From: an uncultured Bacillota bacterium
GTDB taxonomy: Bacteria > Bacillota > Clostridia > Lachnospirales > Lachnospiraceae
Assembly (NCBI GenBank): GCA_905200905.1
Contig: CAJKMA010000058.1
Coordinates: forward strand, 1-18,097
DNA: 18,097 bases
Direction: 5' to 3'
Shown piece by piece: positions 7,701 to 14,780 of the stretch. The number at the start of each line of letters is the position of its first letter. Positions within the stretch are counted from its first letter, which is position 1. The notes beneath the pieces were generated by a model, which had not been told where the DNA came from, did not search any database, and saw nothing but the letters and a program-made list of their open reading frames with translations. The position numbers were made by a program, and so were the translations under genes.

Positions 7701-7908
7701 GTGTATTTATGATCCAATAGATAAAATTTATTATATTTATCAATTTGTCTATGAAATTACCAATCATGCTAACTTTCAAGTACCCATGACAGGAGGAGAA
7801 GCTACATCGGGCATGTTTTTTCCAATGGTAGCAGGATTGGCAGTTTTAGTAGGAGCAATAAGTATCCTTATAAAAAGGAAGAGATTCACTCCTTTTAGGA
7901 ACACATAA
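4747..7908 (+). CDS. Large tip/ancillary pilin with probable thioester (TQXA-like) adhesin domain and four CnaB/SpaA domains, VPMTG anchor
   Basis: A 1053-aa surface protein whose signal peptide ends near residue 29. Residues 30-330 are not recognised. The following region has the layout of a TQXA/thioester domain: Cys401 (GYCMQ) and Gln463 (YRQIYIHA) can form a Cys-Gln thioester, used in Gram-positive adhesins to bind host amines covalently. Four SpaA/CnaB-like domains follow, at about 536-624, 640-730, 745-870 and 892-975. Their E-box-like strands are YYVKEKVPSQGY, YYVKETKAPEGY, ITIQETKPAAGY and YTITEKKTAQGH. The sorting signal is VPMTG (1012-1016), with a membrane helix and a basic tail. 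It starts 3 nt after the sortase. Its size, position and domain order suit a pilus tip. The thioester is inferred from motif and spacing. Confidence 0.88.
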   Translation: MKYKNRILTFLIAMVLIWNLSGSVLSVYGSDVQSMQEEITAFDASVTVQDTGEPLRTGDKVVLNVHAENKTENNEILRLYFCEVEGDFNNNTEQWGTYLERPSKRIDILEFKESNEWLISFKDSNQQNIEGVLKQCKETETHGGFRYTELELPAGTYTEFSLTVVSENTARIAVIPVFEREKSIYGEPAVIYWEEIIEKEEIQGEKESESIKVVPELCKFRTKIPQKGGVLNIKYDFEEAQWTTIYPKKNGYATADVLQGGEIIHTVFVADTGYKIESGRILSEDGLEMEVLSDCAGKEKYEYDVKLLDETMILEVVFAPKGMLNETEVGYQKALDFIYHRDSCVQVLENSITYQRKQIRARIPESVKLEVGEKILYPSQFYHTREFYISGCDGIVGIGYCMQPNKKNPPSGWYDDIESLDEMRPDYANAYKLAMLTNYGLELQELGDSWFGELDQGNKMYRQIYIHAVIGYLETGSLLGLVGEEQGKIIKIADEIYEEANHGESAEVLKNYRIYTINGGISRYQDICFLIQNAKGGLSIQKVSANPEVTENNKNYSLAGAVYGIYKDDSCTNEIMTMTTNEEGYGATGDEVLESGTYYVKEKVPSQGYLLDTQIYTYEIAGGITAQENQKNSKEPPKKGRIVLEKTSAVLEITNGNACYSLEGAEYVVYKNKECTEPVTKIVTNSKGNGTSDTIPLGEYYVKETKAPEGYEKNEQIYPVYLGEGEEAVISSVVKVQDYPGYDKMGIRLIKMGYGDETSEMPTLEGTQFTVKYYDGYYSKENLPDIAKREWVIGIKKEGEQYGAQLSDDYLAEPLSDGLYKDPNGQTILPYGTITIQETKPAAGYTLKGYLKDEKGNVVAKDGEIFVSQVNRKDGTVKLEGGNQYTAEDMPVEGSIKIKKFDTDGVTPLKGAVFEIKNGKGELIHTAESNEKGEILFEKLKPDTYTITEKKTAQGHTLLKEPLVVQVPTRITEQQIEEQNIDKNQCIYDPIDKIYYIYQFVYEITNHANFQVPMTGGEATSGMFFPMVAGLAVLVGAISILIKRKRFTPFRNT

Positions 7909-8134
7909 CAGGAGCAGGAATCCGAGGGGGTTAGATTCCTGCTCCTGTCTGTATTTCATAAAAAAGAAGGAGTTACTGGCAATTTGTTGCCAGTAATATG
8001 AAAAGAAAAAGATTTTGAAAAAAGTCTTATTGGCTTTTACAAGTAATACTATACCTTGTAAATAAGGATAATTTATGACCAAATACTAAAAGAAAAATGA
8101 AAAACAAAAAAATCATTTATTCTTTTTTTATAAT
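7908..8134 (+). repeat. Structured repeat element, copy 2
   Basis: Same order as copy 1. Hairpin 1: perfect 15-bp stem ACAGGAGCAGGAATC/GATTCCTGCTCCTGT (7908-7922/7934-7948), loop CGAGGGGGTTA, starting on the last base of the tip pilin stop codon. Linker AAAAAGAAGGAG (7961-7972). Hairpin 2: perfect 10-bp stem TTACTGGCAA/TTGCCAGTAA (7973-7982/7987-7996) with a 4-nt loop, then TATGAAAA. The 35-nt block identical to copy 1 is at 8019-8053, followed by 27 variable nt, a tail matching copy 1 at 14 of 15 positions (8081-8095), and TATAAT (8129-8134). No -35 is visible and hairpin 1 lacks a T tract. The micro-ORF is out of frame here (MKRKRF then stop). It fills most of the gap between the pilin and the DUF6062-like gene. 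Confidence 0.65.
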
Positions 8135-8155
8135 TGCTTTCAGAAATCTTTTTAA

Positions 8156-8929
8156 TTAACGATCCGCTTTGTAGACTGGATCAGCGGGATAACCTCCAGC
8201 AGCTTTTTGCATCCCTCTTTGGATGGCATCTTTGGAAGTTTTCCAGTCTGCATCTTTGTTTCGGAAGTCGAACTTATCGCAGAACCATTCTAAATCTTCT
8301 GTAATTCGCTGGAGGTTTTCTGTCATGAGAGGAAACAGAGAATCATAGAAGGTAGTTTTCTCTTTGTCTGATAAGAGAGTTTCTGCGGTTTCTACCAAAT
8401 CTGCAAAATGTGGAAGACAAAAGCCTTTACTATTTTGAAACAATTCCTGAAATTCTGGATTTTTCCGGTAAAGTTCAAAAAAGGTATCTAGATAGCGATT
8501 ATACGTATCTTTGGAATAATCACAGATATAGCAGCGATTACTTTCTTCTTTAATCCAGGATCCGATGCTTGTCTTGGGATTTTCAGGATCGATTTTTGCT
8601 TTTTTAAAGTGACTCAACATAGAGGCTTTACCGGGTGAAAACATTTTGAGTTGCTGTTTTAACTCTTCATTTTTTTTCTTAAAATGGGTGGTAAGAATCA
8701 ATCCAGTGCCAAGGCGATTTCCATAGTCAAACATTTTTTTGTAATGATTTCGGCAAAAGCCCATTTTATCTGTTTCAGCACGAATATCATCTTCCATATA
8801 AGAAGCTCCAGAACCCAAGACAAAGTCGATAGCATGTTGTTCCAGATTACGTTCAATAAAACAGAAAGGGCATTCGTCATCGGCCCGAAAAGCATCCATA
8901 AGAGGGATGGTGTAAATTTTTTCTTTCAT
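8156..8929 (-). CDS. DUF6062-like cysteine-rich cytoplasmic protein
   Basis: A 257-aa soluble protein. ATG at 8929 is chosen because AGAGGA lies 7-8 nt upstream; the open frame continues to 9010 but lacks a ribosome site. Visible motifs are CPFC near residue 20, GFCRNHY near 72, CYIC near 150 and GFCLPHF near 185. Two CxxC pairs, each followed by a (F)C-x-x-H, suggest a metal- or Fe-S-binding duplicated fold. This matches my memory of the DUF6062 family of Firmicutes; the family call is from recall. No signal peptide or membrane helix. Function unknown. It is convergent with the pilus operon and divergent from the MATE gene. Confidence 0.75.
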   Translation of the reverse strand: MKEKIYTIPLMDAFRADDECPFCFIERNLEQHAIDFVLGSGASYMEDDIRAETDKMGFCRNHYKKMFDYGNRLGTGLILTTHFKKKNEELKQQLKMFSPGKASMLSHFKKAKIDPENPKTSIGSWIKEESNRCYICDYSKDTYNRYLDTFFELYRKNPEFQELFQNSKGFCLPHFADLVETAETLLSDKEKTTFYDSLFPLMTENLQRITEDLEWFCDKFDFRNKDADWKTSKDAIQRGMQKAAGGYPADPVYKADR

Positions 8930-9078
8930 TTTTAAATCCTCTATTCTTGTTTTTTTAAGCGTACCATAATTAAGAAGGAAAGAAAAGAGAAATAAGTATT
9001 TACGGCACAATTAGAGTCTGTTAAGATAATAAATAAAGAATCGTGGAATAGACAGAAGATAGAGGCGGATGGAGGAAA

Positions 9079-10449
9079 ATGAAGAAAAAGATGGATTTGT
9101 TGGAAGGGCCTATAGCGGGGACTCTAGCCAGACTGGCTTTTCCCATTATGGGAACTTCTTTTATTCAGATGGGTTATAATCTGGTAGATATGATTTGGAT
9201 TGGACGGCTTGGGAGTGGAGCAGTGGCAGCAGTAGGGGCAGCCGGAATGTTTATGTGGATGGCAAATGGAGTTACAACCATTCCAAGAATTGGAGGCCAG
9301 GTTACAGTTGCTCAGAAACTGGGAAGCGGAGAAAAAGAAGAGGCGGCGCAATATGCAAGAGGTGCCCTTAGAATGGGTACTTTTTTGGGGATTCTGTATG
9401 GAATTTTGAGTTTGTTATTTCACAGGCAAATGATTGGATTTTTTAAGCTTAATAATACAGACGTTATTCAGGATGCCAGGGTTTATCTGATGATTGTCTG
9501 TGGATTGATTGTATTTTCTTTTCTGGATCAGATAATTGGAGGAATTTTGGCTGCCATGGGAAATACAGTTACAACTTTCCGTGTTACCACCATGGGTCTC
9601 CTCATTAATTTGATTTTGGATCCAGTATTGATTTTTGGAATAGGACCGATTCCTAAACTGGGTGTTGCAGGAGCGGCAGCTGCAACCGTTTTGGCTCAGA
9701 TTATTGTATTTGTTCTTTATTTAGAAGCAATTTGGAAAGAACCTGTCATTTTTAGAAATTTATATTTGTTAAAACCAGCGAAGAAAGAGCAAATAAGAAC
9801 AATTGTAAAAATTGGCTTTCCTTCTGCAATACAGGATTCCTTATTTTCAGCTATTTCCATGGTTATTGCAAGACTGGTAGCTGGATGGGGAGATGCAGCA
9901 GTAGCAGTACAGAAGGTAGGAAGCCAGATAGAGTCCATATCCTGGATGATAGCAGGTGGCTTTTCTACTGCAGTAAATGCTTTTGTTGCACAAAACTATG
10001 GTGCAGGAAAAAAAGAGAGAATTCAAAAAGGATATAGGACAGCTTTAATGATTATGGGGGCTTGGGGAATTTTTACCGGTTTTCTATTAATGGCGTTTCC
10101 AGAAGTTTTCTTTAAGATGTTTATAAGAGAGCCAGATGTTATCCCTATGGGAGTCGATTATCTTCGGATTGTTGGAATAAGTGAGCTATTTATGTGTCTG
10201 GAAGGGGCGGCTACAGGAGCTTTTCAAGGACTTGGTAAGACAGTGCCTCCTTCTGTAACGGGGATTACCTTTAATCTTTTAAGAATTCCTGCAGCTATGC
10301 TGTTATCTAAAACACCACTTGGCTTGAATGGTGTTTGGTGGGTACTGAGTATTTCCTGTGTTTTAAAGGGAACAGTTCTGCCTATTTGGTATAGGGCTGA
10401 ATTTAAAAAATATGAGAAAAAAGAGAAAGAAAGGAACAAAAGATTATGA
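9079..10449 (+). CDS. MATE-family multidrug/toxic compound efflux transporter
   Basis: A 456-aa integral membrane protein of about 12 helices, the usual MATE length. The N terminus is typical (LLEGPIAGTLARLAFPIMGTSFIQMGYNLVDMIWIGRLG), and a second six-helix half begins near residue 235 (IVKIGFPSAIQDSLFSAISMVIARLV). MATE proteins export cationic drugs or metabolites using Na+ or H+ gradients; the substrate here cannot be told. GGAGG lies just before the ATG. The last codons overlap the next small membrane protein gene by 4 nt (ATGA), implying coupled translation. Confidence 0.95.
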   Translation: MKKKMDLLEGPIAGTLARLAFPIMGTSFIQMGYNLVDMIWIGRLGSGAVAAVGAAGMFMWMANGVTTIPRIGGQVTVAQKLGSGEKEEAAQYARGALRMGTFLGILYGILSLLFHRQMIGFFKLNNTDVIQDARVYLMIVCGLIVFSFLDQIIGGILAAMGNTVTTFRVTTMGLLINLILDPVLIFGIGPIPKLGVAGAAAATVLAQIIVFVLYLEAIWKEPVIFRNLYLLKPAKKEQIRTIVKIGFPSAIQDSLFSAISMVIARLVAGWGDAAVAVQKVGSQIESISWMIAGGFSTAVNAFVAQNYGAGKKERIQKGYRTALMIMGAWGIFTGFLLMAFPEVFFKMFIREPDVIPMGVDYLRIVGISELFMCLEGAATGAFQGLGKTVPPSVTGITFNLLRIPAAMLLSKTPLGLNGVWWVLSISCVLKGTVLPIWYRAEFKKYEKKEKERNKRL

Positions 10450-10754
10450 CAACGAATGTAGTATTGTTAGTTATTGCAGCAGTGATTATTTTAGGAGGGA
10501 TTTTCTTAGCAGTAAAGGGAAAACCGTCTATGATTCGTGATCGGTTTGCTAGTGGGGTATCACCGGAAAATGAACGGAAATTTATGATGACAATAGGTGG
10601 TGCTGTTATGATTATTGGTTTGGATATGCTAGCTTTGGCATTGTTATCTATGAATAGGATAGCTAGTCAGGAGACAATGTTAATTATTTTAGGCATTGGT
10701 CTTGCATTATTTGTGGGAGTAATCTTAATTGGGCAGAAATATTTCCGTAGATAA
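10446..10754 (+). CDS. Small three-helix membrane protein, function unknown
   Basis: A 102-aa protein with hydrophobic segments at about 4-23, 46-67 and 77-97, and a short charged loop KGKPSMIRDRFASGVSPENERK between the first two. Size and layout resemble DUF3784-type small membrane proteins, but I am not certain of that family. It overlaps the MATE gene by 4 nt in an ATGA arrangement, so the two are co-expressed. A role as transporter accessory is only inferred from this. Confidence 0.8.
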   Translation: MTTNVVLLVIAAVIILGGIFLAVKGKPSMIRDRFASGVSPENERKFMMTIGGAVMIIGLDMLALALLSMNRIASQETMLIILGIGLALFVGVILIGQKYFRR

Positions 10755-10785
10755 GAGAAATTCCAGAAAACAGAAAATTTAACTA

Positions 10786-10814
10786 TTCACAGTAAAAAAA
10801 CAGTGGTACAATAT
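10786..10814 (+). promoter_or_regulatory. Possible promoter of the metY operon
   Basis: TTCACA (10786-10791), 17-nt spacer, CAATAT (10809-10814), about 45 nt upstream of the ATG. It is imperfect but the best spaced pair in the 107-nt gap. No S-box or T-box leader fits in this space. Confidence 0.35.
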
Positions 10815-10861
10815 TGAGCAGTAAAATAGAAACTAATGAGAGAAAATAGTGAGGTTTTGTT

Positions 10862-12157
10862 ATGAGCAATGAATACCGTATAGAAACAAAATGCATTCAA
10901 TCTGGATGGAAACCCAAAAAAGGGGAGCCAAGGATGTTGCCTATTTACCAGAGTACAACTTTTAAATATGACACTACAGAGGAAATGGGTAGATTATTTG
11001 ATTTAAAAGACAATGGATATTTTTATACTAGATGTCAGAATCCTACCAATGATCTGGTAGCAGCTAAAATAGCAGACTTAGAGGGTGGTGTTGCAGCAGT
11101 ACTTACATCTTCAGGGCAGGCGGCAAATTTTTATGCAGTCTTTAATATTTGTGAAGCAGGAGATCATGTAATTTGTGCATCTGCAATTTATGGAGGAACA
11201 TTAAATGTACTTGGAGTAACAGCTAAGAAGATGGGAATTTCTTGTACATTTGTGGACGTAGATGCTTCAAAAGAGGAGTTAGATAAAGCCTTTCAGCCAA
11301 ATACAAAGGCTGTGATTGCAGAAACCATTGCAAATCCATCTTTAGTAGTGCTGGATATTGAAAAAATGGCAGAAGTGGCCCATAGTCATGGTGTACCTTT
11401 GATTGTAGATAATACCTTTGCTACACCAGTAAATTGCAGACCATTTGAGTGGGGAGCTGATATTGTAACACATTCTACTACTAAGTATATGGATGGTCAT
11501 GCAGCACAGGTAGGCGGTGCTATTGTGGACAGCGGAAACTTTGATTGGGATGCACATGCAGAAAAATTCCCAGGATTAACCACACCAGATGAATCCTATC
11601 ACGGAGTTGTTTATACAAAACAGTTTGGAAAAGCAGCTTATATTACCAAAATTAATGCTCAGCTTATGAGGGATTTAGGCTCTATTCCTTCTCCTATGAA
11701 TTGTTTTATCTTGAATTTGGGATTGGAATCCTTGGTGCTAAGAGTAGAAAGACATTGCTATAACGCACAGAAGGTAGCAGAATATTTAAACGAGCATCCA
11801 TTAGTTGGAAAAGTGAATTATCCAGGTCTTCCAGGAGATAAATATTATGCACTGGCACAGAAATATATGCCAAAGGGAACTTGTGGTGTTATTTCATTTG
11901 AGTTAAAAGCAGGAAGAGAAGCTGCCGTGAAATTTATGGACAGCTTGAAATTAGCATCCATTGTTACACATGTTGCAGATGCAAAAACCAGTGTACTGCA
12001 TCCGGCAAGCCATACACACAGACAGTTAAATGATCAGCAGTTAGAGGCAGCAGGAGTATCACCGGGAATGATTCGTCTTTCTGTTGGAATTGAGCATATA
12101 GATGATATTATTGCTGATTTAGAGCAGGCATTAAAAGCTAGCGAGAGTGAAATATGA
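10862..12157 (+). CDS. metY: O-acetylhomoserine sulfhydrylase (aminocarboxypropyltransferase)
   Basis: A 431-aa PLP enzyme of the Cys/Met metabolism family. It makes homocysteine from O-acetylhomoserine and sulfide in direct-sulfurylation methionine synthesis. The PLP lysine is Lys208 in HSTTKYMDGH, and the cofactor-binding regions SSGQAAN and VDNTFATPV are present. The roughly 430-aa length and the long insert around residues 225-270 fit MetY better than the roughly 390-aa cystathionine gamma-synthase or methionine gamma-lyase types, though sequence alone cannot fully exclude those activities. The stop overlaps the MnmM start by 4 nt, indicating an operon. Confidence 0.9.
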   Translation: MSNEYRIETKCIQSGWKPKKGEPRMLPIYQSTTFKYDTTEEMGRLFDLKDNGYFYTRCQNPTNDLVAAKIADLEGGVAAVLTSSGQAANFYAVFNICEAGDHVICASAIYGGTLNVLGVTAKKMGISCTFVDVDASKEELDKAFQPNTKAVIAETIANPSLVVLDIEKMAEVAHSHGVPLIVDNTFATPVNCRPFEWGADIVTHSTTKYMDGHAAQVGGAIVDSGNFDWDAHAEKFPGLTTPDESYHGVVYTKQFGKAAYITKINAQLMRDLGSIPSPMNCFILNLGLESLVLRVERHCYNAQKVAEYLNEHPLVGKVNYPGLPGDKYYALAQKYMPKGTCGVISFELKAGREAAVKFMDSLKLASIVTHVADAKTSVLHPASHTHRQLNDQQLEAAGVSPGMIRLSVGIEHIDDIIADLEQALKASESEI

Positions 12158-12717
12158 TATCCTATCAAATTACGAAGTGGAGCCATGAATTGTTTCAAAT
12201 GCAGGTAAGGCCAGGTGGATGTTATGTGGATGCCACGATGGGGAATGGACATGATACGTTGTTTCTCTGTAAGTTGGCAGGAGAAACAGGGATGGTAACC
12301 GCTTTTGATATTCAGGAAAAGGCATTAGAAGCTACAGGAAAACTTTTGCGGGAATATCAGATGGAAAAGAGAGCTAGATTATATTTGGATAGCCATACGA
12401 ATATGGACAAATATTTAGAAGCGGAATCAGTGGATGGCATTTATTTTAATTTTGGATATCTTCCAGGAGGAGACCATAATCTTGCTACGAAAGCAGATAC
12501 CAGTGTAGAAGCCATTGCTAAAGGGCTTGCATTACTTCGAAAAGGTGGGGTTCTGGCACTTTGTATCTACAGTGGAGGAGATACTGGATTTGAAGAAAAA
12601 GATCGGATTTTGGAGTATTTAAAGAGTCTGAATGAGAAGAGATATATAGTGATTGTAAATACGTATTATAATCGTAAAAACAATCCACCCATCCCAGCTT
12701 TTGTGGTAAAAAAATAG
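12154..12717 (+). CDS. mnmM: tRNA 5-aminomethyl-2-thiouridine methyltransferase MnmM (YtqB)
   Basis: A 187-aa class I SAM-dependent methyltransferase. The SAM-binding loop is DATMGNGHDTLFL (about 26-38), followed by AFDIQ (motif II) and the signature FNFGYLPGGDHNLATK (about 98-113). This block and the YNRKNNPPIPAFVVKK end match B. subtilis YtqB closely from memory. YtqB/MnmM methylates the wobble uridine to complete mnm5s2U in Gram-positives. It overlaps metY by 4 nt; no metabolic link is needed, as SAM supply could be the only common theme. Confidence 0.87.
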   Translation: MISYQITKWSHELFQMQVRPGGCYVDATMGNGHDTLFLCKLAGETGMVTAFDIQEKALEATGKLLREYQMEKRARLYLDSHTNMDKYLEAESVDGIYFNFGYLPGGDHNLATKADTSVEAIAKGLALLRKGGVLALCIYSGGDTGFEEKDRILEYLKSLNEKRYIVIVNTYYNRKNNPPIPAFVVKK

Positions 12718-12764
12718 AACCGGTCATATACTGTCAATGAGAGATAACGCGGATTCTGTATTTT

Positions 12765-13628
12765 ATGAAAAAAGAAAGAGAATCGTGGGTATTGGCAGTA
12801 GTGCTATTGTTATTGCTTCCCTATCTTATTACAGTAGTAGTTTTAGGGCGTAGGGCCTGTCCAGTCAGTAGAAAGCAGGAAGTTGAGGATTATGTAGCAG
12901 AAGTGGCGGCTTCTCAGATCTCTTGGGATTATGCAAGAGAAACGATTAAGGCTCAGGTAGTTCTTGCCAGAACGAATCTTTCTGTGAAAAGTGAAAAAGA
13001 GAGAAAAGAAATATTAGAAGAAACAGCAACATTTTTCAAAAAGAAACATATGAATATGGAAATGTTGGAAAAATTTCATGTGTTTCAGGAGGCTGCCAGG
13101 GAGACCAGAGGAGAGGTTTTAACTGCCAAGGGAGAAATAAAGGAGGCACCTTACCATACTCTTAGTTCAGGGAAAACGAGAGATGGAGCAGATGCAATGG
13201 GAGAGTCTTACGGATACATAACTTCTGTAGAAACAGCGAAAGATAGAGACAGTCCTCTTTATGTGGAGGGCTGTTATTTTTCATTTCAGGAACTGGAAAA
13301 AAAGATGAAGAGATTTTACGGCGGTTTTGCTTTTGGAGAAACAAAAGTAGTAGAAGTAAAAAAAACAGATGAGGCAGGTTATGTTATGGAGCTTCAGTTG
13401 GGAAAACAGATGATACAAGGAGAAAGAGTAAGAGAAATTTTAGAGCTGCCTTCTTCTTGTTTTTCCGTACAAAGTTTTGAGGAAAAGGTAAGGTTTTTAT
13501 GCAAAGGAAAAGGCCATGGTGTTGGATTAAGTCAGTATGGCGCACAACAGATGGCTTTGGAAGGAAAAGAGTATAAGGAGATACTGAAGTATTTTTTTCC
13601 TGAACTGAAAATCAGTGGAAAGGAATAA
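12765..13628 (+). CDS. spoIID: SpoIID/LytB-domain protein, SpoIID-like, with catalytic Glu replaced by Gln
   Basis: A 287-aa membrane-anchored protein with a helix at about 8-28. The SpoIID domain starts at VEDYVAEVAASQISWDYARE and ends with the family signature KGHGVGLSQYGAQQMA (about 247-262). SpoIID is a sporulation lytic transglycosylase acting with SpoIIP and SpoIIM during engulfment. The usual motif is (A/S)EMP with an essential Glu; here the aligned residue is Gln51 (codon CAG at 12915-12917). The protein is shorter than the usual roughly 330 aa. The ribosome site is weak. A degenerate SpoIIQ-like gene lies 1.15 kb downstream; spoIID and spoIIQ are neighbours in many Firmicutes, supporting the call. 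Alternatively it is a diverged paralog. Confidence 0.78.
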   Translation: MKKERESWVLAVVLLLLLPYLITVVVLGRRACPVSRKQEVEDYVAEVAASQISWDYARETIKAQVVLARTNLSVKSEKERKEILEETATFFKKKHMNMEMLEKFHVFQEAARETRGEVLTAKGEIKEAPYHTLSSGKTRDGADAMGESYGYITSVETAKDRDSPLYVEGCYFSFQELEKKMKRFYGGFAFGETKVVEVKKTDEAGYVMELQLGKQMIQGERVREILELPSSCFSVQSFEEKVRFLCKGKGHGVGLSQYGAQQMALEGKEYKEILKYFFPELKISGKE

Positions 13629-13687
13629 AAAAGGAATATTTATACATGTTCGGCATATTCGTCAGAACTGTATAGATATTCCTTTTT
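13628..13687. terminator. Bidirectional terminator between convergent genes
   Basis: AAAAAGGAATAT (13628-13639) pairs with ATATTCCTTTTT (13676-13687). The stem continues via a T-G wobble and TATAC/GTATA to about 18 bp, with a further GTTC/GAAC pair in the loop. A runs on the left and T runs on the right let it work for the SpoIID-like gene (+) and the membrane protein gene (-). Confidence 0.85.
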
Positions 13688-13703
13688 AAATTGTTTCAAT
13701 GTT

Positions 13704-14621
13704 TTACTCAACTGGCTCGCCTTTTGTTTGATTTTCCGCCAGATTCAGGACAGAGGTAGTGACTACAATAGAATCACCCGTTGTAAGTTCATTTACAGAA
13801 AAGGTTACAAAATCACCTTCCTTGATTTCATAGAAGCCCTGCACATTGTAAGGATAGAGGATGGTCATAGTTCCTTGTATGGTAATGGTATCGCCTTTTT
13901 TTACATGAGAGCCTTGATAATCGCCAAGGTCAGTGATAGTCGCTTCCATGGTGTGGTCATCTATTACCGCTGTGATTTCAGCTTCCAGAGAGTTTAACTT
14001 ATCTGTCTGTGTATAGGTTTTGGAAGAAGGGGTTATCTCCACTAGGTTTATCACTTTTTTAGAAACAGGTAGATATTCTGCCCTAAGTTTGGAATCTTCG
14101 GAGTATTCATAACTATATAGGATGCGATTGCTTTCTTCATTATATTCCATATATTCTTTTTCTGTAATGTAAGAATATTTTTTGTAATCTTTTTCACTAA
14201 TTTGCAGAGAGACTTTTTCATCTAAAATGTCAGTTCCCTCCATGGAATAGGTATCTTTCAAAGAAAAATTGAAAATAGTATGAGGGGTTCTGAAAAATTT
14301 AGTTTGATTTACTGTGGTCTGCAGGGGATGTTTCATAGCAAGCCCGTCTCTGATTCCAGTGTAAAGGAAAATACCGCTGAGAAGTAAAATCAGGAGAGTA
14401 AAGGCTGCCGATATCCATGGGCGTGTAGAATTTTTAAGGCGTTTCTGTAGTTTCGTCTGGAAAATTACAAAAAGAAATATTGCTACAAAAATGCAGGCAA
14501 GGCAAATATAGTAGTAACCAGGTGCAGCAGAAAAGTTAAAAAAGTATGCCAACACAGTAAGATCTGTAAAAAGCAGTAATAAAATAAAACTATAACAAAG
14601 TATGTTTCCAGGTTTTTTCAT
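13704..14621 (-). CDS. Unknown membrane-anchored protein
   Basis: A 305-aa protein with three predicted helices in the first third (about 8-28, 34-54, 68-90), then about 215 residues probably outside the membrane. That part has a Tyr/Glu/Ser-rich middle (about 125-195) and a beta-rich end containing ITAVIDDHTMEATITDLG and KKGDTITIQG, suggestive of an OB-like or similar barrel. No catalytic motif is seen and no family is recognised. The start is supported by GGAGGA about 9 nt upstream. It is inserted in opposite orientation between the spoIID-like and spoIIQ-like genes, which are usually adjacent. Confidence 0.85.
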   Translation of the reverse strand: MKKPGNILCYSFILLLLFTDLTVLAYFFNFSAAPGYYYICLACIFVAIFLFVIFQTKLQKRLKNSTRPWISAAFTLLILLLSGIFLYTGIRDGLAMKHPLQTTVNQTKFFRTPHTIFNFSLKDTYSMEGTDILDEKVSLQISEKDYKKYSYITEKEYMEYNEESNRILYSYEYSEDSKLRAEYLPVSKKVINLVEITPSSKTYTQTDKLNSLEAEITAVIDDHTMEATITDLGDYQGSHVKKGDTITIQGTMTILYPYNVQGFYEIKEGDFVTFSVNELTTGDSIVVTTSVLNLAENQTKGEPVE

Positions 14622-14718
14622 ATGTAGAAATCCTCCGTAATGCCTGAGTGTTTTTCTTTATTTTAACATAGATAACAAGAAAAGAGAAACAGATAATGTA
14701 TAAGTTTTCATTTTCTGG

Positions 14719-14766
14719 CAATCCTATGATTGAAGCTAAAAAAGGGGCGGATTGCTCCATCATAGG
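14719..14766. repeat. Overlapping inverted repeats before the SpoIIQ-like gene
   Basis: GCAATCC (14719-14725) can pair with GGATTGC (14749-14755). CCTATGAT (14723-14730) can pair with ATCATAGG (14759-14766). The two left arms share three bases, so the stems exclude each other in full. The second stem ends 1 nt before the SD AGAGGTG (14768-14774), so it could affect translation, or either could be a protein-binding site. Confidence 0.4.
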
Positions 14767-14780
14767 TAGAGGTGAAAGAT

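Noticed and set aside
7908..7948. Calling the 15-bp hairpin after the tip pilin a standard terminator
   Set aside because: The stem is excellent but is followed by CTGTATTTCAT with no T tract, so termination is doubtful. It is described as part of repeat copy 2.
7846..8082. Minus-strand open frame of 78 codons over the pilin end and repeat copy 2
   Set aside because: It overlaps a real gene and the hairpins, lacks a ribosome site and has no recognisable protein features.
8684..8935. Plus-strand open frame of 83 codons inside the DUF6062-like gene
   Set aside because: It is the shadow of a well-supported minus-strand gene, with no SD and no family resemblance.
13728..13997. Plus-strand open frame within the unknown membrane protein gene
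   Set aside because: It is the antisense shadow of the longer gene, which has a good ribosome site and membrane helices.
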